Assembly: GCA_022566515.1 (NCBI GenBank)
Contig: JADFIT010000016.1
Location: 1 to 37,079 of the forward strand
Source of the DNA: Gemmatimonadota bacterium
Lineage (GTDB): Bacteria > Gemmatimonadota > Gemmatimonadetes > Gemmatimonadales > GWC2-71-9
Direction of reading: 5' to 3'
DNA: 37,079 nucleotides
Part shown: piece after piece, positions 7,287 through 15,259 of the stretch
Layout of the letters: every line of letters starts with the position of its first letter
How positions within the stretch are numbered: position 1 is the first letter of the stretch
Position numbers and translations under genes: made by a program
Notes under the pieces: model-generated
The model's database searches: none
What the model was told of the DNA's origin: nothing
What the model saw: the letters and a program-made list of their open reading frames with translations, nothing else

Positions 7287-8312
7287 CTATTGAGTTGTCG
7301 GATCTTCGCTCGCTGTCACCACCGGTGACCGCACCTGGATGAGTCCCACAGCACCCTTCTCGGCGTCGGCGAACGCGTGTGTCACGAAGGGATAGAGACC
7401 CACACCGCTCGCGCCTTCCTCGAAAACCGTCTCGAACACTGCGCCACCGCCTGCCGGAACCGTGTACGTCTGCACACCTTCCAGCACGTTGAGGGGGTTT
7501 CCGTCGGGGTAAACCCGATCGAAGATCGCGCCGACTATGTGGAAGTCGCTGCGGAACGAAGGGCCGGCGGCGACTACGAATAGCCGGACTCGGTCGCCCA
7601 AGTCGACTTGCAGCGGGTTAGCCTTGTACTGGAATGCCTTGCCGTTGAATACCACGTACTTGGCTCTCTTGTCCATCGCGGATACGAAGTCTGCTTGCAG
7701 CGGCCGACCGGCATCGTTGGGTTGGGCGTAGAATTCGCTTTGAACGATCACGAATTCCTTGTCGACCTCCGTTCCCCATCCCTCTTTCGGATCCACGATA
7801 ATCGCGAGGTACATCCCTTGCATGATGTGGAGCGTCACGGGTGGGGTTCCGCAGTGTACCAGGTATACACCAGGGTCGCGTGCGGTGAATTCGAAGCTCA
7901 ACTCTTCGCCCGGCATGATGGAGCGGTATGCCACGTCCCACGGAATCCGCGCTGAGTGAAAGTCGATCGAGTGCGGCATCGGTGACTCATTAACGAGCTT
8001 GATCCGCACTAGGTCCCCTTCACGAACCCGAATCGTAGGACCCGGCACCGTTCCCCCGAAAGTCCACCCTTCATACGTGACACCGTCCGCGATCTCGATG
8101 GTTTCATGGGTAATGGGAATGCGGAATTCCTTGATCCGGGCGCTTGACGGCGGCTGGACTTCAGCCCGAAAGGCGGGGCCGACCGGAGTCTTAGTTGAAC
8201 CAAAATCCGTGTATTGCACAGCTGCGCTGTCGGGCTGGCCCTTCGCGCCAATGGCGACTATGGCGATTCCGACTGCAGCAATCGAGCTGGTGAAAAGCTT
8301 TCTATGAGTCAT
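7287..8312 (-). CDS. NirK-like two-domain multicopper protein, catalytic His missing
   Basis: A 341-residue exported protein of the copper nitrite reductase fold: signal peptide, then two cupredoxin domains. Type 1 copper ligands are readable as H114, C154, H162 and M167 (H-C-G-T-P-P ... L-H-I-M-Q-G-M). Type 2 ligands are H119, H153 and, from the second domain, H312 (V-T-H-A-F). The catalytic aspartate is present as D117 in H-S-I-D-F-H. The second catalytic residue of NirK, the last histidine of the family's H-L-I-G-G-H, aligns by eye with Ile263 (H-I-V-G-A-I), so nitrite reduction is doubtful. It may instead be an electron carrier or another oxidase. GGAG lies before the ATG. A dyad site at 8401-8416 stands 89 bp upstream, and copper-type sensor genes are next door. 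Confidence 0.82.
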   Translation of the reverse strand: MTHRKLFTSSIAAVGIAIVAIGAKGQPDSAAVQYTDFGSTKTPVGPAFRAEVQPPSSARIKEFRIPITHETIEIADGVTYEGWTFGGTVPGPTIRVREGDLVRIKLVNESPMPHSIDFHSARIPWDVAYRSIMPGEELSFEFTARDPGVYLVHCGTPPVTLHIMQGMYLAIIVDPKEGWGTEVDKEFVIVQSEFYAQPNDAGRPLQADFVSAMDKRAKYVVFNGKAFQYKANPLQVDLGDRVRLFVVAAGPSFRSDFHIVGAIFDRVYPDGNPLNVLEGVQTYTVPAGGGAVFETVFEEGASGVGLYPFVTHAFADAEKGAVGLIQVRSPVVTASEDPTTQ

Positions 8313-8400
8313 TTACGGCTCCATCTTCTAAGCGAAAAATTCACGATAGCAGTGCTAAGTAAAGAAACCCTCATAGTCCTGATTTTCTGGCGAAATCGGC

Positions 8401-8416
8401 ATGAAGACATCTTCAT
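8401..8416. promoter_or_regulatory. Dyad ATGAA-N6-TTCAT upstream of NirK-like gene
   Basis: The sequence ATGAAGACATCTTCAT is an almost perfect palindrome. It starts 89 bp ahead of the NirK-like start codon. Related dyads occur at 25963, 26010 and, degenerate, at 10697. It is a candidate binding site for the adjacent response regulator. Confidence 0.5.
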
Positions 8417-8507
8417 AACTCATCATCGGGGTCATGTACGCTGCGAAGAGTTCGCGCGCCGCTGGATCCTCCGATGATTGGGCTCTCCGGGAACTTCAGT
8501 TCATCTT

Positions 8508-9932
8508 CTACGAAGTTCGGCCGCCTGCGTGCTCTGTGTGGAGGGGGGCTTCGGAAGAGGACGGCAAGTGCAACGAGATCTTGAGGCCTCCCATTTCACT
8601 TCTCGTTGCATGGACGGATCCGTTGTGCGCTGCAGCGACGGCCGCAGTGAGGGAGAGTCCGAGGCCGGGTCCGCTGTCGCGCGTCCGTGCCGGGTCGGCC
8701 TGCCAGAATCGGTCGAACAGGTGGGGCAGCACGTGTTCTGGAAGACCGAGGCCATCATCTTCAATGGTTAGCACGAAATCGGTGTCGTTGCACTTCGCTG
8801 CCACACGCACATGTGTTCCTGGCGGCGTGTGCTTGATTGAGTTGTCGAGCAATTGCTCGACAACGATCTGGAACAGCTTGGAATCTCCTGGCACGCTAGA
8901 GATACTGCCGTCGGGGGCGAACTCGAAGGTGTGGGTCGGATCGTTCGCCCGGGCGCGGGAGATGGCGTGCTCGACTACGTCGCACACCGGTATCGGAAGT
9001 GGCACGGTCTTGTGTTCTCCGGCGTCGAGGCGTGCCAGAAGCAGTAAGGTTTCATTCATGGCGCTGAGATGCTCAGCTTCTTCGAGGCAACTGTGGAGGA
9101 CTTCGCGGTACTCATCGGGCGTGCGATTTCCCCGGAGTGCGATTTCGAGTTCTCCCTGTAGGGCAGTGATCGGCGTGCGTAGCTCATGGCCCACGTCGGC
9201 GATGATGCGCCGTTGTGCCGCGAGTGCCCGGTCTAGTCGCTCGAGCATCGAGTTGAGCACCGCCACCAGGCCGTGGAACTCCACAGTGTCGGCATGTGCC
9301 GATATTCGCTTGCCGAGTGTTCCGGCGTCGATGGCCTCGGCTCGTCGGGTGATTTCGGCTACCGGTGCCACCGCGGACTTGGCCAGCCAACCGGCCCCTA
9401 CGGCGGTCATGGCAGTGGCCAGGATCACGATCCCAATCACGAGGAGCAACACGGCGCGATCGGTTTTTGCGAGCGGATCCAGCGATGCAGCAACCTGAAC
9501 GATGGCGAATCCCGGATGGCTTCCTGTGGGGACGCGGGAGTACAGTGAGCGAACCAGGCCGGGTCCCCATCGATCGGTCGACCGGGCCCGCTCTCCATTC
9601 ATTGCCCGTCCGAACATCGCGCTGTCGAGCGGGAGGTCGTGAGCCAGCGGTGTGTTGGCGACGACAACTTGTCCCGCCGCGTCGCGGACGACGACGAAGC
9701 GATTGATTTCTTCCACAAAGGTACTGAAGTCATCCGGTTCGGCATGCCGTGCCACTGACAGACCGCGAGCCAGGACGTCTGACACGAGCTCGAGCGCGGA
9801 GGCCAGGGATGCGTCGGTCGAGTGGCGCAGCGTGCGCCTGACACCAAAGAACGCCCCCATGCCAATCAGCGTGAGGGCGGCGAACATGGTTATGGAAAAC
9901 CGCACGCTGAGCGTGCGGCGCAGGGAATACAT
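8508..9932 (-). CDS. Sensor histidine kinase, CusS/CopS-like
   Basis: A 474-residue membrane kinase. Segments in order: membrane helix about 12-32, a periplasmic sensor domain of ~125 residues, membrane helix about 160-183, HAMP (A-V-A-P-V-A-E-I...), HisKA with the phosphorylated H249 in G-H-E-L-R-T-P, and an ATPase domain with N-box (L-L-D-N-S-I-K-H), D-D-G-L-G-L and G-P-G-L-G-L-S-L. The HAMP-HisKA region closely follows heavy-metal sensor kinases (CusS/CopS type). The periplasmic domain would sense the signal, perhaps copper ions, though no clear His/Met metal cluster stands out. Its ATG overlaps the response-regulator stop as TGATG, so the two are made together. Confidence 0.92.
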   Translation of the reverse strand: MYSLRRTLSVRFSITMFAALTLIGMGAFFGVRRTLRHSTDASLASALELVSDVLARGLSVARHAEPDDFSTFVEEINRFVVVRDAAGQVVVANTPLAHDLPLDSAMFGRAMNGERARSTDRWGPGLVRSLYSRVPTGSHPGFAIVQVAASLDPLAKTDRAVLLLVIGIVILATAMTAVGAGWLAKSAVAPVAEITRRAEAIDAGTLGKRISAHADTVEFHGLVAVLNSMLERLDRALAAQRRIIADVGHELRTPITALQGELEIALRGNRTPDEYREVLHSCLEEAEHLSAMNETLLLLARLDAGEHKTVPLPIPVCDVVEHAISRARANDPTHTFEFAPDGSISSVPGDSKLFQIVVEQLLDNSIKHTPPGTHVRVAAKCNDTDFVLTIEDDGLGLPEHVLPHLFDRFWQADPARTRDSGPGLGLSLTAAVAAAHNGSVHATRSEMGGLKISLHLPSSSEAPLHTEHAGGRTS

Positions 9933-10618
9933 CAGGCCGGAGTAGCCTCCAGCCGCTTCAGGCAGAAGCCCACCCCGCGGACCGTCTGAATCAGACCGTC
10001 ACACCCGGCTTCGCGAAGTTTGCGGCGGAGGTTGCCCACGTGTACGTCCACGACGTTGCTCCCCGGGTCGAAATGCATATCCCACACTTTCTCGAGCAAC
10101 TCCGTCCGGCGGACGACTTCTTCGGTATGGAGCAGGAAATGCTCGAGCAAGTTGAACTCGCGCGGCGTGATATCGAGCAGCACCCCGTTGGCCCGAGCCT
10201 GGTGCTTGAGCCGATCCAGCTCGAGCGGCCCATACGACAGCCGCTCCAGACGGGCGGCGCCGCCTCGACGGAGGAGTGCTCGGATCCGGGCGAGCAACTC
10301 GTCGAACTTGAACGGCTTGGTCAGGTAGTCGTCAGCGCCTGCGTTGAGGCCGCGCACGACATCCTCCGTCGCATCTCTCGCTGTGAGCATGAGGATCGGT
10401 GTGTGCCTCCCCTCGCGACGAAGCTCCGTGGTTACCTGAATGCCGTTCTTCTTGGGTAACATGAGGTCGAGCAGGATAGCGTCATAATCATTGACGTGGG
10501 CGAGCATCGTTGCCTCATCACCGTCTCTGGCGACGTCCACCGCGTAGCCTTCCTCGCGAAGGCCCAGTTCAATGAATCCCGCGACCTTACGGTCGTCCTC
10601 CACAACAAGAATCTTCAT
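9932..10618 (-). CDS. OmpR-family response regulator, CusR/CopR-like
   Basis: A 228-residue two-domain regulator. The receiver domain has acidic D8/D9, phospho-acceptor D51 (L-L-D-L-M-L-P), the T in M-L-T-A-R-D and K in L-T-K-P-F. The C-terminal winged helix reads T-P-R-E-F-N-L-L-E ... V-W-D-M-H-F-D-P ... N-V-V-D-V-H-V-G-N-L-R-R-K-L. The W-D-M-x-F-D...N-V-V-D-V pattern is characteristic of heavy-metal regulators such as CusR and CopR. It heads the operon with the kinase. A degenerate copy of the dyad seen at the copper-protein promoters lies 79 bp ahead of its start, consistent with autoregulation. The ribosome-binding site is weak. Confidence 0.93.
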   Translation of the reverse strand: MKILVVEDDRKVAGFIELGLREEGYAVDVARDGDEATMLAHVNDYDAILLDLMLPKKNGIQVTTELRREGRHTPILMLTARDATEDVVRGLNAGADDYLTKPFKFDELLARIRALLRRGGAARLERLSYGPLELDRLKHQARANGVLLDITPREFNLLEHFLLHTEEVVRRTELLEKVWDMHFDPGSNVVDVHVGNLRRKLREAGCDGLIQTVRGVGFCLKRLEATPA

Positions 10619-10696
10619 AATGTGTCACTTTGGATCGAGGGTTTGTACGTATTGAATAGAATATTGTTTCTTAAGTTATCCTTGATTGAAGGGATC

Positions 10697-10712
10697 ATGA
10701 AGGTCTCTTTAG
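10697..10712. promoter_or_regulatory. Degenerate dyad upstream of the two-component operon
   Basis: ATGAAGGTCTCTTTAG matches the ATGAA-N6-TTCA(T/G) pattern except for one base of the second half (TTTA for TTCA). It starts 79 bp ahead of the response-regulator start, similar to the 77 and 89 bp at the other two operons. Confidence 0.35.
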
Positions 10713-10717
10713 AGAAC

Positions 10718-10742
10718 TTTCAGTATTGTTTCAAACTGAAAC
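10718..10742. promoter_or_regulatory. Overlapping dyads in the divergent kinase promoter region
   Basis: GTTTCA-AAC-TGAAAC (10728-10742) is a perfect dyad, and TTTCAG/CTGAAA (10718-10723, 10736-10741) is a second, overlapping one. They sit between the divergent response-regulator and GAF-kinase genes, in an A+T-rich stretch that probably holds both promoters. Confidence 0.4.
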
Positions 10743-10874
10743 AACCGGGCCTTGGCGCTGAATTTTCAACATGGCTAACTTACGGGCGTTGTTGAGCTTG
10801 CCTGAAGTTTACGTTGCAGCGGCGGTGCGCTCGTCGCACGTTTCGTAAGTCCTAAAGAGGAGAGGGAGAGTCCA

Positions 10875-12575
10875 GTGCGGAACGAGCTGGAAGACAAGCC
10901 CCCGGATATCGGATCGTTCGCCCTCGACCTCTTCGAGATCGTTTCCGATCCCGACACCTCATTTGAGCGGAAGGTGCAGGATTTCCTCTGCTTGGGGTGT
11001 GAGTGGTTCGACCTCGAGATAGGCATCCTCGCCGAGATCGAGAACAACACGTACACCGTGCGGCACGTGTGCTCCCCTTCCGATTCGTTGCAGCCGGGAC
11101 AGTCGTTCGACCTGGCTGGCACTTGCTGCGAGCAGACCCTTACCGCCGCCGGGCCCATCGGATTCAGCCATCTCCTGAATACGGAACCGCAGCGACATCC
11201 GGCCTACAAGTCCTTCCGGATGGAGGCATACCTGGGGGTCACCGTACGGCTGGAGGATCGGGCGTACGGGACATTGAGCTTCTCGAGTCGTGGCGCGCGT
11301 CCGGACGATTTCACCGAACATGATTTCACGCTCGTTCGGCTGATGGGGCGATGGATGGAGCGTGAATTGACGCGTCAGCGAACGGAGGAGGCGCTTCGCC
11401 GGAAGGACCGACAGCTGGAGCGGCTCCTCGAGGCGACGAACCGGATGCATACCGATCTCTCTCTCGATCGGGTTCTGAGCCAAGTGACGGACAGCGCGAT
11501 AGAGCTTCTCGGATGTCGCTATGCGGCGCTGGGCGTCTTGAATCCTGAAGGGAAAGGGCTCGTCGAATTTGCGTCCAGTGGAATAAGCGATGAGTTGCGG
11601 CGGCAGATTGGTTCGTTGCCGGTCGGGAAGGGTCTGTTGGGGTTAGTCATCGATGATCCTTGCCCACATCGGGTGGCCGATATTGCAGAACATGCGAAAT
11701 CCGTGGGCTTTCCGGAGCATCACCCGCCCATGAAGTCGTTTCTTGGCGTTCCGATTCTGGGTGCGAAGGGGCCCATTGGGAATCTGTACTTTGCAGACAA
11801 GCTCGAGGCCGACGAGTTCAATACGGAAGACGAGGAGATTGCCCAAGGACTGGCCACGGAAGCCGCAATCGCGATTGAGAATGCCCGCCTCGTAACGAAG
11901 CTGCGAACGCTGCAGGTTACGAGGAACCGCTTCTACGCTATGGTGAATCACGAACTTCGCAATGCGTTGACTGGCGTGTACGGATGGGCCGAACTGCTGC
12001 TGCGGAAGGCGGGTGACAACCCCCCACGGGCGGCAGTGGAAACGATGGAGTCTGCCGAGTATTCGCTCGAATTGCTCAACGATCTGCTCGACCTGAGTCG
12101 CTTCGATGCCCAACGGATCGAGCCGGAGGTTGTCGAGGCCGATGCGCTCGAGATCGTAAAGGATGCGGTTGCGACGGTACAGCCCTCGGCGCGCGATGCG
12201 GGTGTCAAGATTGAGATCGTTAAGCCGAAGCATTTGTCGTGTCGCACCGATCCGAAGCGCATACGCCAGATCTTGGTCAACCTGTTGAGAAATGCGGTGT
12301 GCCATAGTGGAGATGACTCAGTTGCCATCGAGATGGACGGCGGTGATTCGCGGCTCGTCTTTTCGGTGGTGGACCACGGGGAGGGCATTAGTCCCGAGCA
12401 GCAGGAGGTCATTTTCGATGCGTTTGCGCGGGCCAATTCCAAAGTCGGTGGGGGTACTGGACTGGGGCTCACACTGTCTCGCCGGCTTGCGGTGATGTTG
12501 GGTGGAGACATCAACGTGCAGAGTGCGCTGGGTGAGGGCGCGCGTTTTACCGTCACGATAGGGCGGTACTTGTAG
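10875..12575 (+). CDS. Soluble GAF-GAF histidine kinase with a DevS/DosT-like GAF
   Basis: A 566-residue cytoplasmic kinase with a GTG start preceded by a purine-rich GAGGAGAGGGAGAG. Layout: GAF 1 about 20-165, a short coiled linker (about 168-190), GAF 2 about 195-340, HisKA with H359 in V-N-H-E-L-R-N, and ATPase with N-L-L-R-N-A and G-G-G-T-G-L-G-L. GAF 2 closely tracks the first GAF of mycobacterial DevS/DosT: L-P-V-G-K-G-L-L-G-L-V-I-x-D-P, S-V-G-F-P-E-H-H-P-P-M-K-S-F-L-G-V-P. In DevS the His before P-P-M (H149) is the haem ligand, and it is kept here as H283. Oxygen, NO, CO or redox sensing is therefore possible. Unlike DevS, its HisKA is the classical type. No regulator gene is adjacent on its strand. 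Confidence 0.9.
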   Translation: MRNELEDKPPDIGSFALDLFEIVSDPDTSFERKVQDFLCLGCEWFDLEIGILAEIENNTYTVRHVCSPSDSLQPGQSFDLAGTCCEQTLTAAGPIGFSHLLNTEPQRHPAYKSFRMEAYLGVTVRLEDRAYGTLSFSSRGARPDDFTEHDFTLVRLMGRWMERELTRQRTEEALRRKDRQLERLLEATNRMHTDLSLDRVLSQVTDSAIELLGCRYAALGVLNPEGKGLVEFASSGISDELRRQIGSLPVGKGLLGLVIDDPCPHRVADIAEHAKSVGFPEHHPPMKSFLGVPILGAKGPIGNLYFADKLEADEFNTEDEEIAQGLATEAAIAIENARLVTKLRTLQVTRNRFYAMVNHELRNALTGVYGWAELLLRKAGDNPPRAAVETMESAEYSLELLNDLLDLSRFDAQRIEPEVVEADALEIVKDAVATVQPSARDAGVKIEIVKPKHLSCRTDPKRIRQILVNLLRNAVCHSGDDSVAIEMDGGDSRLVFSVVDHGEGISPEQQEVIFDAFARANSKVGGGTGLGLTLSRRLAVMLGGDINVQSALGEGARFTVTIGRYL

Positions 12576-12693
12576 TAGTGTCTTGGGCGTTCTGCGCACG
12601 CTCTGGTGGGGTCGTTGGTGGCTACGCTCTAAGAATCGCTTGAATCCCGGCCCCGAACCGATCCGTGCCAATATGGTGTACTCGCGTTACTCG

Positions 12694-13137
12694 TCAGGAG
12701 CTTGAAACCGCTTCGGTCTCTTCTACCAGATTTGTGAGGACTCTTTCGAGCCGCTGACGAACGTCGTCGGCAACGGATGCTAGCTCCGCATTTCCGGTAA
12801 TCCCCAATTGAACGACGGGATCGATGGCCACTACGTTAGTGTTGTCTGGAGTATCGCCGGCATAGACGATCACGTTGCACGGTAGGAGCAGGCCGATGTC
12901 AGGCTCTGCTGAGAGCGCGCGATGGGCCAGAGGCGGGTTGCAGGCGCCAAGGATCACGTATGGCCGAAAGTCTACGTCTAGTTTCTTCTTGAATGTCGCC
13001 CGAATGTCTATCTCCGTCAGAATTCCAAAGCCTTCCTTGCTCAACTCCTCCCGCGCACGCTCGACCACTACCTCATACGGCAGAGCGACCTGGATATTGA
13101 GACCGTACGGTGTCTTCTGCTCTATGTTGTGCATCAT
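12694..13137 (-). CDS. DUF302-family protein
   Basis: A 147-residue protein recognisable as DUF302. The first half has Y-G-L-N-I-Q-V-A-L-P-Y-E-V-V-V-E-R-A-R-E-E-L-S-K-E-G-F-G-I-L-T-E-I-D (listed residue by residue as the family signature), then D-F-R-P-Y-V-I-L-G-A-C-N-P-P-L-A-H-R-A-L and L-L-P-C-N-V-I-V-Y. The two cysteines (G-A-C-N-P and L-L-P-C-N) are family-conserved. No signal peptide is present, so it is cytoplasmic. The molecular role is unknown. These proteins often occur near redox and metal-stress genes, as here. AGAGG lies 6 bases before the ATG. The gene is convergent with the GAF kinase, and the 118 bp between them shows no clear hairpin. Confidence 0.9.
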   Translation of the reverse strand: MMHNIEQKTPYGLNIQVALPYEVVVERAREELSKEGFGILTEIDIRATFKKKLDVDFRPYVILGACNPPLAHRALSAEPDIGLLLPCNVIVYAGDTPDNTNVVAIDPVVQLGITGNAELASVADDVRQRLERVLTNLVEETEAVSSS

Positions 13138-13212
13138 GTTGAACCTCTGATGTTAGTCGTTGTGCGTCATATTGTTGCGCTATGAGTTGTCGTGGTCTCG
13201 TCGAGGTCAGCG

Positions 13213-14040
13213 CTACAGAAACCGGCTAACCACGACCGTAATGTTATCGAATCCCCCACCTCGCAGGGCAGCATCCACGAGACGGCGACAGGCGCTCTCA
13301 GCAGATCCAGCCGTCGTCAAGCATTCGAGTATGTGCGGTGCGTCAAGGTGCTTGGTAAGCCCATCGGAGCAGAGAAGGAGCGTGTCACCAACTTCAAGAT
13401 CGAGTTTCGTGGTGACAGGTGAGATATCCATGCCGACGGCGCTGGATAGCACGTCGCCGAAAGGAGATTGCTCCGCCTCCTCGGGAGTAAGATGTCCGCT
13501 ATCCAACAGTCCTTGAGCGACGGTCTGGTCTTTCGTGATCTGGGTCAGAGTGGATCCACGTTTGTGATAGCAGCGACTGTCGCCAACCTGGACAATGTAG
13601 GCGCGGGGCCACAGGATATGGACGACGGTTAATGTCGTTGCCATGCCGGCGTCAGCGGCGTTCTCCCGTGCTGCGGACAGAACGGCTTCATGGCTCTGCC
13701 GTGCCAACGACGCCAATTCTGTCAGGATATCATCCCGATGCTCAAGGTCCATGTTGTAAAAGCACTTCATCGTCTGCCCGACATAGCTAGCCACTGCTGT
13801 CACGGCGAGACCGCTGGCTCTTTCGCCGGCGACGCTGCCACCGACGCCGTCGGCCACGAGAAGGAGGCGGGCCATGGTGCCGCCATGCGAGAGGATGCGC
13901 TCCGCATCTGGCACACTAGTGTGTTCGATGTCCAGCGTCTTGTGCATGGAGGCGATGAGGAATTGATCCTGGTTGACGGATCGAACCTTGCCCGTGTGGG
14001 TGAGGCCAAACGAATCCTGTGGCGGGCCGTGTAACATCAT
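13213..14040 (-). CDS. PP2C-family serine/threonine phosphatase
   Basis: A 275-residue metal-dependent protein phosphatase. Signature pieces in order: G-K-V-R-S-V-N-Q-D (first metal site), V-A-D-G-V-G-G, G-M-A-T-T-L-T, V-G-D-S-R-C-Y, T-K-D-Q-T, L-L-L-C-S-D-G-L-T-K-H-L, and G-G-F-D-N-I-T-V-V-V. All the metal-binding aspartates are in place, so it should be active. It would remove phosphate from serine/threonine, typically opposing a Hanks-type kinase, but none is seen in this window. Two adjacent ATGs are possible starts, with AGGA just upstream. It follows DUF302 and precedes stress genes, which suggests a signalling or stress role. Confidence 0.93.
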   Translation of the reverse strand: MMLHGPPQDSFGLTHTGKVRSVNQDQFLIASMHKTLDIEHTSVPDAERILSHGGTMARLLLVADGVGGSVAGERASGLAVTAVASYVGQTMKCFYNMDLEHRDDILTELASLARQSHEAVLSAARENAADAGMATTLTVVHILWPRAYIVQVGDSRCYHKRGSTLTQITKDQTVAQGLLDSGHLTPEEAEQSPFGDVLSSAVGMDISPVTTKLDLEVGDTLLLCSDGLTKHLDAPHILECLTTAGSAESACRRLVDAALRGGGFDNITVVVSRFL

Positions 14041-14305
14041 GGGTCCTATTCCGTCCAGGCGGCAGGGAGGACTGCCACCTGCTAGGCCGTCTGTACTTAA
14101 TGTACCTGAATCTATAGAATAACGGATAGGCCTAGAATGAAAAAGCCTTGTCGGAGTGTATCTCGATAAACCAATCTATCGTCGATAGCATTCCGGCCCC
14201 GGCGTGACGCCGCTGCGGTTTTCTTGCCCCTTCTGAAACCGGTTGCGCAAAGGTGGCAATTGCGGCAGTGTGGAGGGGCGGTGCTCGGCGCGAGGTGGCG
14301 ACAAA
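14041..14305. promoter_or_regulatory. Divergent intergenic region, PP2C / universal stress protein
   Basis: This gene-free stretch should contain both promoters. It is A+T-rich around 14095-14150. A 13-bp palindrome CGGCGTGACGCCG followed by CTGCGGTTTT lies near 14200-14220 and might act as an operator or weak attenuator. I see no other structure. Confidence 0.4.
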
Positions 14306-15259
14306 ATGTCAACAACGACGGTTCTCGTCCCGCTGGACGGTTCGCGGTTCGGCGAATTTGCTGTTCCTGCGGCAATGAGCGTAGCCCGCGAATTGCAAGC
14401 TCAGATTGAACTTATTTCGGTGTTCGAGGAACAGTCTGTCCTCGCAGGATCGGAACCTACCACTCAACAGTTCAAGGAGTGGCTCTATGCGTATCTGGAG
14501 GAGATCGGCGCACATATCACAGAACTGTCGGGTGTGCCAACGTCGTGTACGATAATCGATGGTTCGCCAGCCGATCGGCTAACCGAATACGCCCAGCGCA
14601 AACGGGTTGATCTCATTGCCATGTCCACCCACGAACGCGGCCCGGTGAGCAGAGCGTGGATGGGCAGCGTGGCCGACCGGGTGATCCACCACGTCGATGT
14701 GCCAGTGCTCTTGATCCGGGCCGAAGAGGAGTCGGCGGTAGATCTGGCCCAGGAAGCCGAGTTCAAGAGGATTCTCGTGGCGCTCGACGGATCGTCGCGT
14801 GCGGAAAAGAGCTTGGAACTGGCGACTCAAATTGCGAAGGTTACGGGCGCGACGCTGATCCTTTTGCAGGCCGTGGAGCCCCCGGTTCCTTTTTCGTCTC
14901 CTTATCTCCCTCACGCCATGCAGGACACCCAGGCCGCGCTCGAGGAGGGACGCAAGGCTTCGGTCAATTACCTGGACGAGGTGAAGGATGGTCTGGAGCG
15001 GCAAGGCATCGATGTCGAGACGGAAACGCTCTTGGGGGTACGTCCAGCGCCTGCGATTTTGCGGTACGCTGAGGAGCATGCGGTGGACCTGATTGCCGTG
15101 GCCACTCACGGGCGGGGTGGTCTGCCGCGGCTCGTGTTGGGAAGTGTTGCCGACAAGGTTTTGCGGGCTGCGACTGTTCCGGTTCTCGTAGTGCGTCCGG
15201 CAACGCTCAAGAATCTCGATAAGGAGACAGCCGAAGATGACTCGCAGTCGTATGGATGA
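14306..15259 (+). CDS. Tandem-domain universal stress protein (UspA family)
   Basis: A 317-residue protein made of two UspA domains, about 1-145 and 150-300. Each ends in the ATP-binding signature G-x2-G-x9-G-S: T-H-E-R-G-P-V-S-R-A-W-M-G-S-V-A-D-R-V, and T-H-G-R-G-G-L-P-R-L-V-L-G-S-V-A-D-K-V, both followed by V-P-V-L-(L/V)-(I/V). Both domains should bind ATP. I chose the ATG at 14306 because the Usp fold begins right there (T-V-L-V-P-L-D-G-S) and GAGGTGG precedes it. The 21 extra upstream codons are not Usp-like. The end overlaps the LOG-type gene by 23 bp, so they form one unit. Such proteins support survival under starvation, hypoxia or oxidative stress. Confidence 0.94.
   Translation: MSTTTVLVPLDGSRFGEFAVPAAMSVARELQAQIELISVFEEQSVLAGSEPTTQQFKEWLYAYLEEIGAHITELSGVPTSCTIIDGSPADRLTEYAQRKRVDLIAMSTHERGPVSRAWMGSVADRVIHHVDVPVLLIRAEEESAVDLAQEAEFKRILVALDGSSRAEKSLELATQIAKVTGATLILLQAVEPPVPFSSPYLPHAMQDTQAALEEGRKASVNYLDEVKDGLERQGIDVETETLLGVRPAPAILRYAEEHAVDLIAVATHGRGGLPRLVLGSVADKVLRAATVPVLVVRPATLKNLDKETAEDDSQSYG

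Noticed and set aside
7287-8312. Annotation as a laccase or as a functional nitrite reductase
   Set aside because: It has two cupredoxin domains with NirK-style ligands, not a three-domain laccase layout. The second catalytic histidine appears to be Ile, so the nitrite reductase call is not secure.
14112-14375. Small minus-strand frame in the PP2C/stress-protein gap
   Set aside because: It overlaps the start of the universal stress gene, has no motif and has a poor start context. It is better read as promoter region.
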